A stretch of 64,000 nt of DNA from an uncultured Fibrobacter sp. (GCA_946413655.1 CAMKLO010000006.1:1-64000); one strand, 5' to 3'. Shown: positions 43,101 through 52,504, counted from the stretch's first letter. The notes: generated by a model not told the origin, from the letters alone. Made by a program: numbers and translations.

Positions 43101-44414
43101 TTACCAGCAAAAGCCTTCGTAGTTCGGCAATGTTTCTACAGACGGATCTTTCATTCGCACCAAGTCCAAGAAATGAATTTCGGGATATTTACGGACTAGC
43201 TCAGGAATCTCGGGATTACGAACAGTGATAATGACAAGCGAAGTCGATTCCACGACATCTTCGACATCCTTCACGAGAAGCGGCAGCAAGTGCGGAATAC
43301 GCTTGTTGAGTTCACGCAAATTCGTTTCCGTTTCACGGGCGATATTCAGGTAGCGGTCATAAATGCTCAAGGAGCAACCCTTCCCGAGCACGCCTTCTGC
43401 AAGACGGATTGCCGCTGAATTGCGCAAGTCATCCGTCCCGGCCTTGAACGTCAAGCCGATAATGCCCACAGAGCGCACGCCAATTTCTTGCACGCGATTC
43501 AGCACGCGTTTGATATGCTCGTTGTTACTATTTTCAATCGACGAAAGCACCGGAACATCCACCTGATTGGATTCCGCCAAGAAATTGAGCCCGCGCAAAT
43601 CCTTCGGCAGGCAGGAACCGCCATAAGCAAATCCCGGCTTGAAATAGTACGGCGAAATATTCAGCTGCGTATCCTTGCAGAACAAGTTCATCACGCTGTG
43701 GCTATCAATATCCAGTTTCTTGCAAATAGCGCCAATTTCGTTTCCGAACGTCACCTTCAACGCGTGGTACGAATTATTGACAAACTTGATAATTTCGGCA
43801 ACCTTAGGCTCGACTTCGACAATTTCACTGCCAAGCGTCGAATAGAGGTTCCTTAGGGTGTCAAGGGCGCGGCGGCTTTCGCAACCAATAACCGTCAACG
43901 GCGGGTTCAGGTAGTCCGCAACAGCCATGCCTTCACGGAGAAATTCCGGATTCGAGGCCACAGCAAAGTTGACGCCTTCGCGCTTGCCCGAGATTTTTTC
44001 AATCAACTCAATCGCGGCGGCGTTCGTTCCCGGCGGAACAGTACTGCGAATCACCACAATGTGGAAAGTCGATTTGGAGCGAATTGCTTCGGCAATGGAC
44101 TTGACCGCAGACATCAAATATGTTGTATCTAGACGTCCATCCGGAGCATTCGGCGTTCCCACACACAGAAACGAGATATTGGTCTTGGACACAGCTTCCA
44201 TCGGAGACGTTGTCGCCGAAATAAGCCCAGCCTTAAAGCCTTCCAGCATGACCTCATCAACATCACGCTCGACAATTGTCGGGAGGCCCTTTGCAATTCG
44301 TCTTACTTTGCTTTCATCGACGTCACATCCAACAACCTTGTGACCGAGTTTAGCCAAACAAGCAATACCAACACAACCCACATATCCCAGACCGAAAACG
44401 CTAATAGACGCCAT
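43101..44414 (-). CDS. Nucleotide-sugar 6-dehydrogenase, GDP-mannose dehydrogenase (AlgD)-like
   Basis: 437 residues, the usual size. NAD motif ISVFGLGYVGCVGIACL (about 4), SNPEFLREGMAVADY (about 158), catalytic Cys in GFAYGGSCLPKDLRGL (about 265), and LTFKAGTDDLRNSA (about 326). The AYGGSCLPKD form and overall spacing look closer to GDP-mannose than to UDP-glucose dehydrogenases. It performs the double oxidation of a sugar C6 alcohol to a uronate. Next to a true UDP-glucose dehydrogenase it implies two different uronic acids, or two specificities, in the glycan; substrate remains inferred. Confidence 0.88.
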   Translation of the reverse strand: MASISVFGLGYVGCVGIACLAKLGHKVVGCDVDESKVRRIAKGLPTIVERDVDEVMLEGFKAGLISATTSPMEAVSKTNISFLCVGTPNAPDGRLDTTYLMSAVKSIAEAIRSKSTFHIVVIRSTVPPGTNAAAIELIEKISGKREGVNFAVASNPEFLREGMAVADYLNPPLTVIGCESRRALDTLRNLYSTLGSEIVEVEPKVAEIIKFVNNSYHALKVTFGNEIGAICKKLDIDSHSVMNLFCKDTQLNISPYYFKPGFAYGGSCLPKDLRGLNFLAESNQVDVPVLSSIENSNNEHIKRVLNRVQEIGVRSVGIIGLTFKAGTDDLRNSAAIRLAEGVLGKGCSLSIYDRYLNIARETETNLRELNKRIPHLLPLLVKDVEDVVESTSLVIITVRNPEIPELVRKYPEIHFLDLVRMKDPSVETLPNYEGFCW

Positions 44415-44436
44415 AGTCCATATTCTCTCTTCGAAA

Positions 44437-45807
44437 TTACTCCGCCTTACCTTTACCGATACTCGTCACTTCAAACCCAATCTTGCGAAGAGCATCGGCA
44501 TCCAAAATATTACGACCGTCAAAGACAAACGCTGGCTTGGCCATCGATTTGTATATGCGGTTCCAATCCAATTCTGCAAAGCACTTCCATTCTGTGCATA
44601 CGACTACCGCATGAGCACCTTCGGCGGCCTTGTACGGATCTTCTTCGAACTCAACCTGATCGATGACATCCTTCAAGTCGCGCTTGGCGTCAGGAATAGC
44701 CTTCGGGTCCGTCACGACAGGCTGTGCATGTTCGGCAAGCAAGTCACGCACGACAAGGTTTGCCGGACTCTCACGGGTATCGCCCGTATTCGCCTTGAAC
44801 GCAAAACCGAACACAGCAATCTTTTTACCGGCGATGGTATTGAACATCGTTTCGAGCATGCGATCGACAACACGGTGCGTCTGCCACTCGTTAATTTTCA
44901 CGACGCTTTCCCAATAGGCAGCCACTTCAGGCAGTCCATAGTAACCGCACAGATAAACGAGATTCAAGATATCCTTCTTGAAACAGCTGCCACCGAAACC
45001 GATGGACGCCTTGAGGAACTTCGAACCGATTCGCTTGTCCTTCCCCATCACAAAAGCCACTTCATCGACATCGGCGCCAGTACGTTCGCAAAGAGCGCTG
45101 ATGGAGTTGATGGAACTGATACGCTGAGCAAGGAAAGCATTCGCTGTAAGCTTCGTAAGTTCGGAACTCCAAAGGTTCGTCGTCAAGATGCGGTCACGCG
45201 GCACCCAGTGGGCATACACATCCACAAGCTTCTGGCAAGCGGCAAGGCCGGACTCCGTCTGGTGACTACCTATAAGTACGCGGTCCGGTTCGAACAAGTC
45301 ATTGATAGCCGTACCTTCCGCCAAGAATTCTGGGTTCGAAAGCACTTCAAAATGCAAACCCTTGTCATTCGAATTCAAGATGCGTTCCATGGCCGCAGCC
45401 GTGCGTACCGGGAGCGTCGATTTTTCGACGATGATTTTCCCTTCGTCAGCGATTTCCAAAATGTTGCGGGCCGTCTTTTCCCAATACTGAAGGTCAGACG
45501 CCTTGCCTGCGCCATGCCCAAAAGTTTTCGTCGGCGTATTTACAGAAACAAAAATAATATCGGCTTCTTTAATTGCAGACGGAATGTCCGTGCTAAAGAA
45601 CAAGTTACGCCCACGGGCACGTTTTACGACGTCGTCCAGGCCGGGCTCAAAAATCGGAAGGTTTTCGCTATTCCAGGCATCGATGCGGGACTGGTTAATA
45701 TCGACAACAGTCACCTTGACATCGGGGCACTTGTCGGCGATAACAGTCATAGTGGGGCCACCGACGTAACCCGCGCCAATACAAACAATTTTGGTATTAA
45801 AACTCAT
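44437..45807 (-). CDS. ugd: UDP-glucose 6-dehydrogenase, eukaryote-like type
   Basis: 456 residues from the ATG at 45807; a TTG six codons upstream lacks an RBS. Makes UDP-glucuronate. NAD motif [18 protein letters not shown] at the start, [18 protein letters not shown] (about 88), [15 protein letters not shown], catalytic Cys in [18 protein letters not shown] (about 271), and [15 protein letters not shown] near 405. These segments are those of the animal and plant type enzyme, which also occurs in some bacteria. It is first in the operon with the AlgD-like enzyme and a GT4, and supplies uronate for the glycan, in line with the heparinase-type gene at 35374. Confidence 0.93.
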   Translation of the reverse strand: MSFNTKIVCIGAGYVGGPTMTVIADKCPDVKVTVVDINQSRIDAWNSENLPIFEPGLDDVVKRARGRNLFFSTDIPSAIKEADIIFVSVNTPTKTFGHGAGKASDLQYWEKTARNILEIADEGKIIVEKSTLPVRTAAAMERILNSNDKGLHFEVLSNPEFLAEGTAINDLFEPDRVLIGSHQTESGLAACQKLVDVYAHWVPRDRILTTNLWSSELTKLTANAFLAQRISSINSISALCERTGADVDEVAFVMGKDKRIGSKFLKASIGFGGSCFKKDILNLVYLCGYYGLPEVAAYWESVVKINEWQTHRVVDRMLETMFNTIAGKKIAVFGFAFKANTGDTRESPANLVVRDLLAEHAQPVVTDPKAIPDAKRDLKDVIDQVEFEEDPYKAAEGAHAVVVCTEWKCFAELDWNRIYKSMAKPAFVFDGRNILDADALRKIGFEVTSIGKGKAE

Positions 45808-45912
45808 GATATTATAAGATAGCAATTACAGGATTTGTAAGCACATAGAATGGTCAAAAAAATCCTTTTTAAAAGCTTTCTTTTCTTTGTGTAGCCGCGG
45901 AGCGGCACAGCC

Positions 45913-46752
45913 CTAAACTTTAGGCTTTCTTCTCGGACGACGGACAATGAACAAGCATGCGCCAATCAACACAAGCGACACGGAAACAGCCTTCCCTATC
46001 GGGAACGCCTCCGAGAATACGAGCGCTCCCGCCAACGTCGGCACTGCCGCGCCGACAGCTGCACTGAACGGAATAATAAACAGCGCGCGCCCACGAGAGA
46101 ATGAAATTTGCGAATAAAGGAACGCAATCCCGTACGTCACCACATAACCAAGAGTCCTAAAATCCAAAAGCAAGTTCGCCACCGACGAGGCATCAATATG
46201 GTCGAGGTCAAAATCCATCGCAAGGCTCTTGTAAAACGCCGCCGAAAGTCCAAAACCCACACCCATGATGAGCGAATCCACCATTTCGCGGTCCTTCACC
46301 CAAATGTGGGCAATCAACGTCGCAAAGCAAAGGCCACCCGCATACACCCAGAGCGTCCCGATATTCTGCACAGCCGTCGATTCGCCTAAATTTTCTACGG
46401 AATACAAAAGCCCTGCCACCACAAAGCAAATCGCGACAACGATGCGCTTCGTCAAGGCTTCCTTCAAAATGCAAAAACCCATAAGCGCCGTCAGCACCGG
46501 ATTCAGAACCATCATCGGCTGCACCTGCGAAAGGTCATATTGCGCCATCGCAATGTAGTAACCCACCGTCGCTAGCCCGGAACACCCGATTCCAAGCCAC
46601 CAATACTTATTTGTGATGACGCCCTTGAAAAACTCCCAAGGCCTAGAAGTTCCGCCCGTGCGCTTGCCCACAGTCGAAACCCCGGACTTTTCCAAGATAT
46701 TTCCACAAGCAAATAAAAACGCAGGACCAATAGTTAGAAGTAAGAATAACAT
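45913..46752 (-). CDS. EamA/DMT family transporter
   Basis: 279 residues, about ten membrane helices in two EamA repeats (about 1-130 and 140-275), with the second repeat ending in the usual basic tail (RRPRRKPKV). Exports small metabolites; substrate unknown. The ATG is only three bases from the edge of an AGTTACTAG repeat element, and no Shine-Dalgarno is visible, so the element appears to have replaced the native upstream region. Confidence 0.85.
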   Translation of the reverse strand: MLFLLLTIGPAFLFACGNILEKSGVSTVGKRTGGTSRPWEFFKGVITNKYWWLGIGCSGLATVGYYIAMAQYDLSQVQPMMVLNPVLTALMGFCILKEALTKRIVVAICFVVAGLLYSVENLGESTAVQNIGTLWVYAGGLCFATLIAHIWVKDREMVDSLIMGVGFGLSAAFYKSLAMDFDLDHIDASSVANLLLDFRTLGYVVTYGIAFLYSQISFSRGRALFIIPFSAAVGAAVPTLAGALVFSEAFPIGKAVSVSLVLIGACLFIVRRPRRKPKV

Positions 46753-46755
46753 ACG

Positions 46756-46792
46756 AGTTACTAGTTACTAGTTACTAGTTTATAGTTACTAG
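46756..46792. repeat. AGTTACTAG repeat element, copy 1, left half
   Basis: Four consecutive units of AGTTACTAG type, one degenerate (TTTATAG). Together with the inverted right half at 47161-47194 it brackets the four-helix-bundle gene. Same family as elements at 58851, 60223 and 61505. Confidence 0.75.
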
Positions 46793-46799
46793 GATAGAA

Positions 46800-47153
46800 T
46801 CATTTCCATTGCATCAAAGAACGAATCATTCTACTGATTTCATCCAACATAGCCAAAGGTGCTTTTATTTTCATTTCATCGACAAAACCGATTTCTTTGC
46901 ATAATAAAAGCTGCGTTTCTAATTCTGCAGCGGAGCCTTTGGCTATTCGCAAAAAATTTGTCATTTGTGTTTTAGATTCTCGTCCACAGCCTTCAGCAAT
47001 ATTAGAAGGAATCGACACCACAGATCTTCTCATTTGATCAGACAACGCATATAGTTCTTCTTTTGGAAGCAATTTTGCAATTGCATAAACTTCTTTAGCC
47101 AAATTCATCGCTTTACGCCAAACTATTAAATTCTGATAATTTGAAACAGTCAT
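46800..47153 (-). CDS. Four helix bundle protein (S23/IVP family)
   Basis: 117 residues. Family features: starts SNYQNLIVWRKAMNLAKEVY, then LSDQMRRSVVSIPSNIAEGC (about 39) and a last helix MIRSLMQWK. Relatives are encoded in intervening sequences of 23S rRNA genes and at many isolated chromosomal sites; a nucleic-acid-associated role is suspected but not established. Here the gene fills the interior of an inverted-repeat element (46756-47194), with its start codon overlapping a motif shared by short, gene-less copies of the element. It therefore looks like a component or cargo of that element. Confidence 0.88.
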   Translation of the reverse strand: MTVSNYQNLIVWRKAMNLAKEVYAIAKLLPKEELYALSDQMRRSVVSIPSNIAEGCGRESKTQMTNFLRIAKGSAAELETQLLLCKEIGFVDEMKIKAPLAMLDEISRMIRSLMQWK

Positions 47154-47160
47154 AATTACA

Positions 47161-47194
47161 TTTCTAGTAACTAGTAACTCAGAACTAGTAACTA
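47161..47194. repeat. AGTTACTAG repeat element, copy 1, right half (inverted)
   Basis: TTTCTAGTAACTAGTAACT plus a second CTAGTAACT after CAGAA. It is the reverse complement type of the left half. The final CTA is the stop codon (TAG) of the lytic transglycosylase gene, so insertion reached the 3' end of that gene. Confidence 0.75.
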
Positions 47195-49471
47195 AATCCC
47201 GTCATATATTTCCTTATAAATCCAATAGTTCCCCATGACGCGCTTCACGTATTCGCGGGTTTCCCAGTAGCTGATTTCCTCGACGCGCAAATCCCACGGG
47301 AGACCTTCGCTTTGGGATTGCCAGCGTTTCGTCGGCTTCGGCCCCGCATTGTAATTGCAAAGCACGTACATGTAGTCGTTCTTGTAATCGTCCTTGAGGT
47401 CCACCAAATAGCGGATACCCAGGCGGATATTCAAGTAGGCGTTGTACAAGCGTTTCGGATCGAAATTAGAAATATCTTCTTTTTCGGCAAGCATCTTGCC
47501 CGTCGCAGGCATAATCTGCAAAAGCCCGCAAGCTCCCGCAGGAGATGTTATCTGGAAATCGAATATGGATTCCTGGCGCATCACACTATAGACAAAGAAC
47601 GGGTCGATGTTGTTGCCTGAATAATAGACCACCGGATCGGCATACGGTACAGGGTACAGGTAATGCAACACGTCTATCGGCGGAGCCATGAGCAGGCGCC
47701 TGTCTATTTTTGCCTGGAACTGTCTTGCAAGCCTATAACCGGCAGCTATTTCGCCCATATCATAGAACAATTTGCCGTACTCATAAAGGAAATCCAGACG
47801 CTTGTAGTTTTTCTTTCTCAATTCGTCATAAAGTCTAAAGGCATCATCTTCGAAACCATAAATAAACAACTTCTTGATGCGTTCGTAACGTTCCTTGTTG
47901 TACGAAGGATCCGGCTTGCCTAGTTTGTTCACAGAACGAATCCAATCCAACGTCGTCGCCGGGGACATTTGCACCCCATGTGCATATGGAATCTGATCTG
48001 CCGGCAGCAAGTTGTTTTCCGAGAGTTTCATACGGCTGCGGTGAGCGTAATACGAAAGCGGGAAATCCTTGATACAGTCCAAATAGGCTTCACGCGCAAG
48101 CGAATCTTCGTGCATTTTCATGTACGTATCGCCAAGGAACATCCTCGAAGCGCTTCCGCTCCACATGAACGGTTCCTTCGTCGCCTCCCGGAAATTGGCA
48201 GCGGCCTCCACCCACATGCCACGCTTGAAATACACATAGCCGATGCGGAACCTCGCCCACTGACGCTTCTGATTGTTCTTGAAACGCTTGTGGACCAGCT
48301 TCATGTAGCAATCGACCGCTTTATCGTACATCAGCTTCTGTTCAAACTCGAAACCGCGCAACCAAAGGTTGTTCGCATTTTCGGTGCTGTACTGGCTTAC
48401 GTCTTGCAAAAGCGAATCATAATTACGGATTTCTTCACCGAATAGTTCCGCAGATTCCTTGCGGTAAAGTTTCAAGATATTCTGAATCCACGACGGACGC
48501 GGTTCCACGTTTTCTATCAAATAACGGTACTGTTCAATGGCATCTTCGTTGCGGTTCAGTGCGCGCAAGGCGCCGGCACGTTTTTCCCACAAATTGATAC
48601 GGGTATTCAAATCCAGCGTGCTCTTTTTGAGGTTGGCGTAAGCCGGGTCGTCGAGCTGTACCACCAAAGACGGATTCTTCTGCGCCTGCTGTGCATCCAT
48701 AATCTGAATGGAGTCGAGCAAATCAATGCAGTTTTTCATTTCGTCCTTCGTGCAGGCCATTTTCGCATAAGCGACCTTTTCAGCAAGCGATTCGGGAGTA
48801 CCGAGCACTTCTCTCAGACGACGGATAGACGCAAAAGCAGAATCCTTGTACGATGATTTGCTTGTCAAGAGTTTCATGTAAAGGCGTTTTGCCTGCTTCA
48901 ACTGGTAGGAATCCTCCAAATACCGCGCATAGCGGTACTTCAGCGGCACAACATCTTCACCGTCCGGGTTATTTTCGAGGAAAATCATCAGTGAATCCGC
49001 ACGGGCGGCATCGTTAATCGAGAAATCCGCCATCGTCGCCTCGATTCTCAAGCGGTCTGCCACCTCGCGAAATCCCTTGTCATTTTCCAAATTCTTTTCC
49101 AGGCGCAGCGTCTCGCGCATCTTGGCGAACTTTTCCTGTTTGAACTCGGCCTGAGCCATGCGCAAAATGACGCTTCCCGTCAAACCGGGTTCGCGGTCGC
49201 GCAAGGAATTATAGGCCGCATAGGCGCTATCCCACTGTCCACTGTAATAAAAATAAGCAGCACGTGCAAAGTCGCGGTGGTTCTGCGAAACAGAGATATC
49301 GTTCATCATCTTCTTCGCGCGGGCAGCCCGGATGACCGCATCCTGGAACTGGTCCGGTGCGACGGACTCCTGATCCGTAAAAGGAGACTTATAAAGAGAA
49401 TATACCGAACCGTCCATCTGCGCATACAAGACGGTCGTACAAGCAATCAATAAAGAATACAATAGTTTCAT
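47192..49471 (-). CDS. slt: Soluble lytic transglycosylase (Slt70-like) with TPR-type superhelix
   Basis: 759 residues from the ATG at 49471, chosen because GTGGA lies upstream and the protein then begins with a clean signal peptide (MKLLYSLLIACTTVLYA|Q). A long alpha-superhelical region (about 20-580) with TPR-like repeats is followed by the catalytic SLT domain: SVMRQESIFDFQITSPAGAC with the catalytic Glu (about 637), GLLQIMPATGKMLA, LNIRLGIRYL and VLCNYNAGP. Cleaves peptidoglycan glycan strands to anhydro-muropeptides in the periplasm. Its stop codon lies in a repeat element. It starts 17 bases after the ptsI stop, probably co-transcribed. Confidence 0.92.
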   Translation of the reverse strand: MKLLYSLLIACTTVLYAQMDGSVYSLYKSPFTDQESVAPDQFQDAVIRAARAKKMMNDISVSQNHRDFARAAYFYYSGQWDSAYAAYNSLRDREPGLTGSVILRMAQAEFKQEKFAKMRETLRLEKNLENDKGFREVADRLRIEATMADFSINDAARADSLMIFLENNPDGEDVVPLKYRYARYLEDSYQLKQAKRLYMKLLTSKSSYKDSAFASIRRLREVLGTPESLAEKVAYAKMACTKDEMKNCIDLLDSIQIMDAQQAQKNPSLVVQLDDPAYANLKKSTLDLNTRINLWEKRAGALRALNRNEDAIEQYRYLIENVEPRPSWIQNILKLYRKESAELFGEEIRNYDSLLQDVSQYSTENANNLWLRGFEFEQKLMYDKAVDCYMKLVHKRFKNNQKRQWARFRIGYVYFKRGMWVEAAANFREATKEPFMWSGSASRMFLGDTYMKMHEDSLAREAYLDCIKDFPLSYYAHRSRMKLSENNLLPADQIPYAHGVQMSPATTLDWIRSVNKLGKPDPSYNKERYERIKKLFIYGFEDDAFRLYDELRKKNYKRLDFLYEYGKLFYDMGEIAAGYRLARQFQAKIDRRLLMAPPIDVLHYLYPVPYADPVVYYSGNNIDPFFVYSVMRQESIFDFQITSPAGACGLLQIMPATGKMLAEKEDISNFDPKRLYNAYLNIRLGIRYLVDLKDDYKNDYMYVLCNYNAGPKPTKRWQSQSEGLPWDLRVEEISYWETREYVKRVMGNYWIYKEIYDGI

Positions 49472-49488
49472 CAATATTCCACGCAATT

Positions 49489-51327
49489 TTATTTTTCGAC
49501 TTGCCCCACAAAACTAGATATACCTAATTCCGTGATGGTTTGCGCATATTTTTTATATAAAAATGCATTTACAGCTTCGGCATCATCCATTTGCAACACC
49601 GTCAAGGCCGTATCACGGACATCTTCAAAGTTAATAGAACGTATAATCTTCTTCGTGGTCATCACGCTCCACGGCGTCATGGACAGTTCATCGACACCGA
49701 GCCCCACCAACAAAAGTACGCTCATCGGGTCCGCACTCATTTCACCGCAAACCGCCACAGGGATTCCTTCGCGGTGCGCAGCAACTACGGTCTGGTAAAT
49801 CATACTGAGCACTGACGGGTGGTGCGGCTGGAACATATCCGTAATCAATTCGTTCGTACGATCTACTGCAAGCGTAAATTGGATCAAGTCGTTCGTTCCA
49901 AGGCTAAAGAAATCCACTTCCTTTGCTAGTTTATCTACAATCATCACCGCCGCAGGCACTTCGATCATCGCGCCCACCTTCACCACGGCAGGCTTGTGGT
50001 CCTCGTCTTCGAGCTGCTTGCGGGCCTTCTCGATACACGCCTTAGCACGGCGCAGTTCGCTCATGCTCGATATCATCGGAAGCAAGATACGCAAGTTGCC
50101 CTGCGTATTCGCGAGCAAGAGCGCGCGAAGCTGCGTAATGAACACGTCCTCGCGGTCCAGGCACACGCGGATAGAACGCCACCCCATGAACGGGTTGGAT
50201 TCGTTCACCGCCGATATACCGCTGACAAGCTTGTCTCCGCCCGCATCGAGCGTACGGATGACCACCGGATAAGGCGCCATCGTTTCAAGGATATGCTTAT
50301 AGGCGCTTTCTTGTTCCGACTGTGTCGGTGCGTCTTTCTTGAGGAACAGGAATTCCGAACGGTAAAGGCCAATCCCTGTTGCGCCAAAATCCTTCACCTT
50401 GTCCGCCTCGGTCGGGAGTTCGATGTTCGCGTGCAGCACAATGTACTTGCCGTCGCGCGTCATCGGCTCCAGCTGGCGCATCGTAAAAAGCTCACGGCGC
50501 TGGCGTTCGAAAATTTCCTGGCGTTCACGGAACTTGCGGACATCGTCGTCATTCGGATTGATGATGACCTTGCCGTGAGAACCATCGACGATAATCGTAT
50601 CGCCGTTCTTCACGAGCGCAGCGACATTGCGAAGACCGCCCACCGCAGGAATCTGCAGCGCCCTCGCCAAAATGGCCACGTGGCTTGTACGGCCACCCGT
50701 ATCCATTACGATGGCGTTCACCTGTCCAGGCTTGAGCGTCATCAAAAAACTAGGAACAAATTCATGCGCAACAAGGACAATGCCCTTTTCGTCAGCCACG
50801 TCCTCCAATACCGGTCCGGAGTCGTCCATGGCAGACATCAGGCGGTTGTACAAGTCCCTCAGGTCTGCCGCTTTGTCACGCATGGCAGGGGAATTAATCT
50901 TTTCGAACTTCTCGATGTAGGCGCCAAAGACCACATGCACCGCCCACTTCGCGTTCTTGCGCTTTTTCTTGATTTTGTCGAGAACCCCGTTCACCAGTCC
51001 CGGGTCTTGCAAAATCATCAAGTGGGTTGCAAAAATCAAACTGTCCTTGACACCGGCCCTGCTCTCGGAAATTTCTTTTATCTGGGCAATTTCTTTTGCC
51101 GTCTTGGTGACGGCCTTCAAGAACATTTGTTCTTCCGCAGGAATCCGGCTCTCAGGGAGAGTCTCCTCGACTACGGAAAATTCACGGTTCGCAATAGGGA
51201 ACACAGTCCCCATGGCAAAACCGGGAGATGACGGGACACCGACAAGTACCGTCCTCGGAGATTTCCGAGACGCCCCGTCACTAGACTTCTTCACATATTC
51301 AGCAGGGTTCTTCGTTGAAGTGGTCAT
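49489..51327 (-). CDS. ptsI: Phosphoenolpyruvate-protein phosphotransferase (PTS enzyme I)
   Basis: 612 residues from the ATG at 51327. A start at 51366 is possible but would lengthen the overlap with the HPr gene from 29 to 68 bases. Takes phosphate from PEP and passes it to HPr. The swivelling domain has the phospho-His in TGGRTSHVAILARALQIPAVG, the linker follows, and the PEP-binding TIM barrel shows GIGLYRSEFLFL, MGWRSIRVCLDR, the SLGTNDLIQFTLAVDRTN motif and VAVCGEMSADP with the active Cys. The N-terminus has a roughly 25-residue Lys/Ser-rich extension before VLVGVPSSPG. No sugar permease (EII) is in the window, so sugar uptake or a regulatory role cannot be told apart. Confidence 0.95.
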   Translation of the reverse strand: MTTSTKNPAEYVKKSSDGASRKSPRTVLVGVPSSPGFAMGTVFPIANREFSVVEETLPESRIPAEEQMFLKAVTKTAKEIAQIKEISESRAGVKDSLIFATHLMILQDPGLVNGVLDKIKKKRKNAKWAVHVVFGAYIEKFEKINSPAMRDKAADLRDLYNRLMSAMDDSGPVLEDVADEKGIVLVAHEFVPSFLMTLKPGQVNAIVMDTGGRTSHVAILARALQIPAVGGLRNVAALVKNGDTIIVDGSHGKVIINPNDDDVRKFRERQEIFERQRRELFTMRQLEPMTRDGKYIVLHANIELPTEADKVKDFGATGIGLYRSEFLFLKKDAPTQSEQESAYKHILETMAPYPVVIRTLDAGGDKLVSGISAVNESNPFMGWRSIRVCLDREDVFITQLRALLLANTQGNLRILLPMISSMSELRRAKACIEKARKQLEDEDHKPAVVKVGAMIEVPAAVMIVDKLAKEVDFFSLGTNDLIQFTLAVDRTNELITDMFQPHHPSVLSMIYQTVVAAHREGIPVAVCGEMSADPMSVLLLVGLGVDELSMTPWSVMTTKKIIRSINFEDVRDTALTVLQMDDAEAVNAFLYKKYAQTITELGISSFVGQVEK

Positions 51328-51571
51328 CAAAAAGCTTTTCCAACTGCTGGACGACAATCTCTTCATCCTCGCCGTCGATTTCGAACTTCACTTCGGAACC
51401 CGCCGGGATAGCAAGCATCATCACATTTAGGATGCTCTTCGCATTGGCCTTCGAACCATCAAACACAATGGACACATCGCTCCTCGCCTGACCCGTGATA
51501 TCTACAATCATACCGGCCGGACGGGCGTGAATGCCCAGTTTGTTGGAAACAGTAAATATCTTAGTAATCAT
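51299..51571 (-). CDS. ptsH: Phosphocarrier protein HPr
   Basis: 90 residues from the ATG at 51571 (a TTG just upstream is less likely). Active-site His15 in KLGIHARPAGMIV, and the regulatory-type Ser in NAKSILNVMMLAI (about 45), which is the site phosphorylated by HPr kinase where that enzyme exists. Translationally overlaps ptsI by 29 bases. Nine bases downstream of the MlaD-family gene. Confidence 0.95.
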   Translation of the reverse strand: MITKIFTVSNKLGIHARPAGMIVDITGQARSDVSIVFDGSKANAKSILNVMMLAIPAGSEVKFEIDGEDEEIVVQQLEKLFDDHFNEEPC

Positions 51572-51583
51572 CAATCCAATCCC

Positions 51584-52504
51584 TTAGAAGAAATCTACGT
51601 TAATATCAAGGCCATCCTGTAGGATGATTCTGAACAGGCTGTCAGCCGAATGCACCGTTTTGACAAGATCGTCATGCAACTTTCTGTCGTTCAGCAAGAT
51701 GCCCACGGTGTTGTCCTTGGAGTCCATCTTGGCTTGCACCTTGGCTATCAGCCCATCCAAATGCTTGGTCACGCCTTCCAGTTCCGAAATCAACTGGTTT
51801 GCGTTCCCCATAACTTTATCGGTCCCGGCAAAGAGACCGTTGATCGGTTCCTTGACACCATCGACAAGCTCGTTCACCTTGACCGTCACCTTGTTCAGGT
51901 TCGCAAGGCTCTTCTTGAGTTGAGGATCTGTCGTTACCACAAGATTCGTCAAACGGTCTTCAAGGTTCTCGGCTTTCACGAGAAGCGTCCTGAAGCGGTC
52001 CTGAAATTCCGGATTGGCAATAGTCCCGTTCAAAGCCGTCTTGACCGCTTCAAGCAGGACCTTCGTAGAATCGCAAACTTCGCCTGCAAGCCCGAGCGCT
52101 TCGGCAATACCCGCATCGAACTGACCCGTAATCGTGTCGCCCGGCACAAAATATTCATTCGCGTCGCCGAGAATCATACCAATCTGGCGTTCGCCCATGA
52201 TACCGATATTCTGCACGCGGATTTCGGAATCCTTCGGAATTTTCACATCCGACTTGAGTCTAATCGTCACCACCACGCGGTGACCCGAAAGTTCGATGGA
52301 CTCCACGCGGCCAAGCTTTACGCCATTGATTTTGACCGGGTCATCCAGAACAAGCGTACTCACCTGCGTAAAACGCAAATGATAAACGTCAAAGGTTTCA
52401 CGCAAGTCCTTTTCGTTCAAAAAGAACATGCCAAATATCAGGATGACAATGGCGAGAAGAACGACAAGGCCTACAGAAAAGTATAGAACAGTATTCTTTT
52501 TCAT
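51584..52504 (-). CDS. mlaD: MCE/MlaD family lipid-transport protein
   Basis: 306 residues. One N-terminal membrane helix (about 7-29), then the MCE domain (about 38-115: FTQVSTLVLDDPVKINGVKL, NIGIMGERQIGMI). A long alpha-helical C-terminal region (about 140-300) has heptad-like Leu/Val spacing that in relatives forms the central tube of the hexamer. Part of the Mla-type ABC system moving phospholipid between membranes. The ATPase and permease genes are not downstream in this window, so they lie upstream of the operon or elsewhere. Confidence 0.88.
   Translation of the reverse strand: MKKNTVLYFSVGLVVLLAIVILIFGMFFLNEKDLRETFDVYHLRFTQVSTLVLDDPVKINGVKLGRVESIELSGHRVVVTIRLKSDVKIPKDSEIRVQNIGIMGERQIGMILGDANEYFVPGDTITGQFDAGIAEALGLAGEVCDSTKVLLEAVKTALNGTIANPEFQDRFRTLLVKAENLEDRLTNLVVTTDPQLKKSLANLNKVTVKVNELVDGVKEPINGLFAGTDKVMGNANQLISELEGVTKHLDGLIAKVQAKMDSKDNTVGILLNDRKLHDDLVKTVHSADSLFRIILQDGLDINVDFF

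Noticed and set aside
45807..45816. TATAAT just before the ugd start as its promoter
   Set aside because: A transcript from it would begin inside the coding sequence; it is probably fortuitous.
44611..45822. 403-codon open frame opposite the UDP-glucose dehydrogenase gene
   Set aside because: Antisense to an enzyme with all catalytic motifs present; no independent support.
49996..51231. 411-codon open frame on the + strand opposite ptsI
   Set aside because: Antisense shadow of a gene with clear enzyme I motifs; rich in His/Arg as expected from reverse-strand reading.
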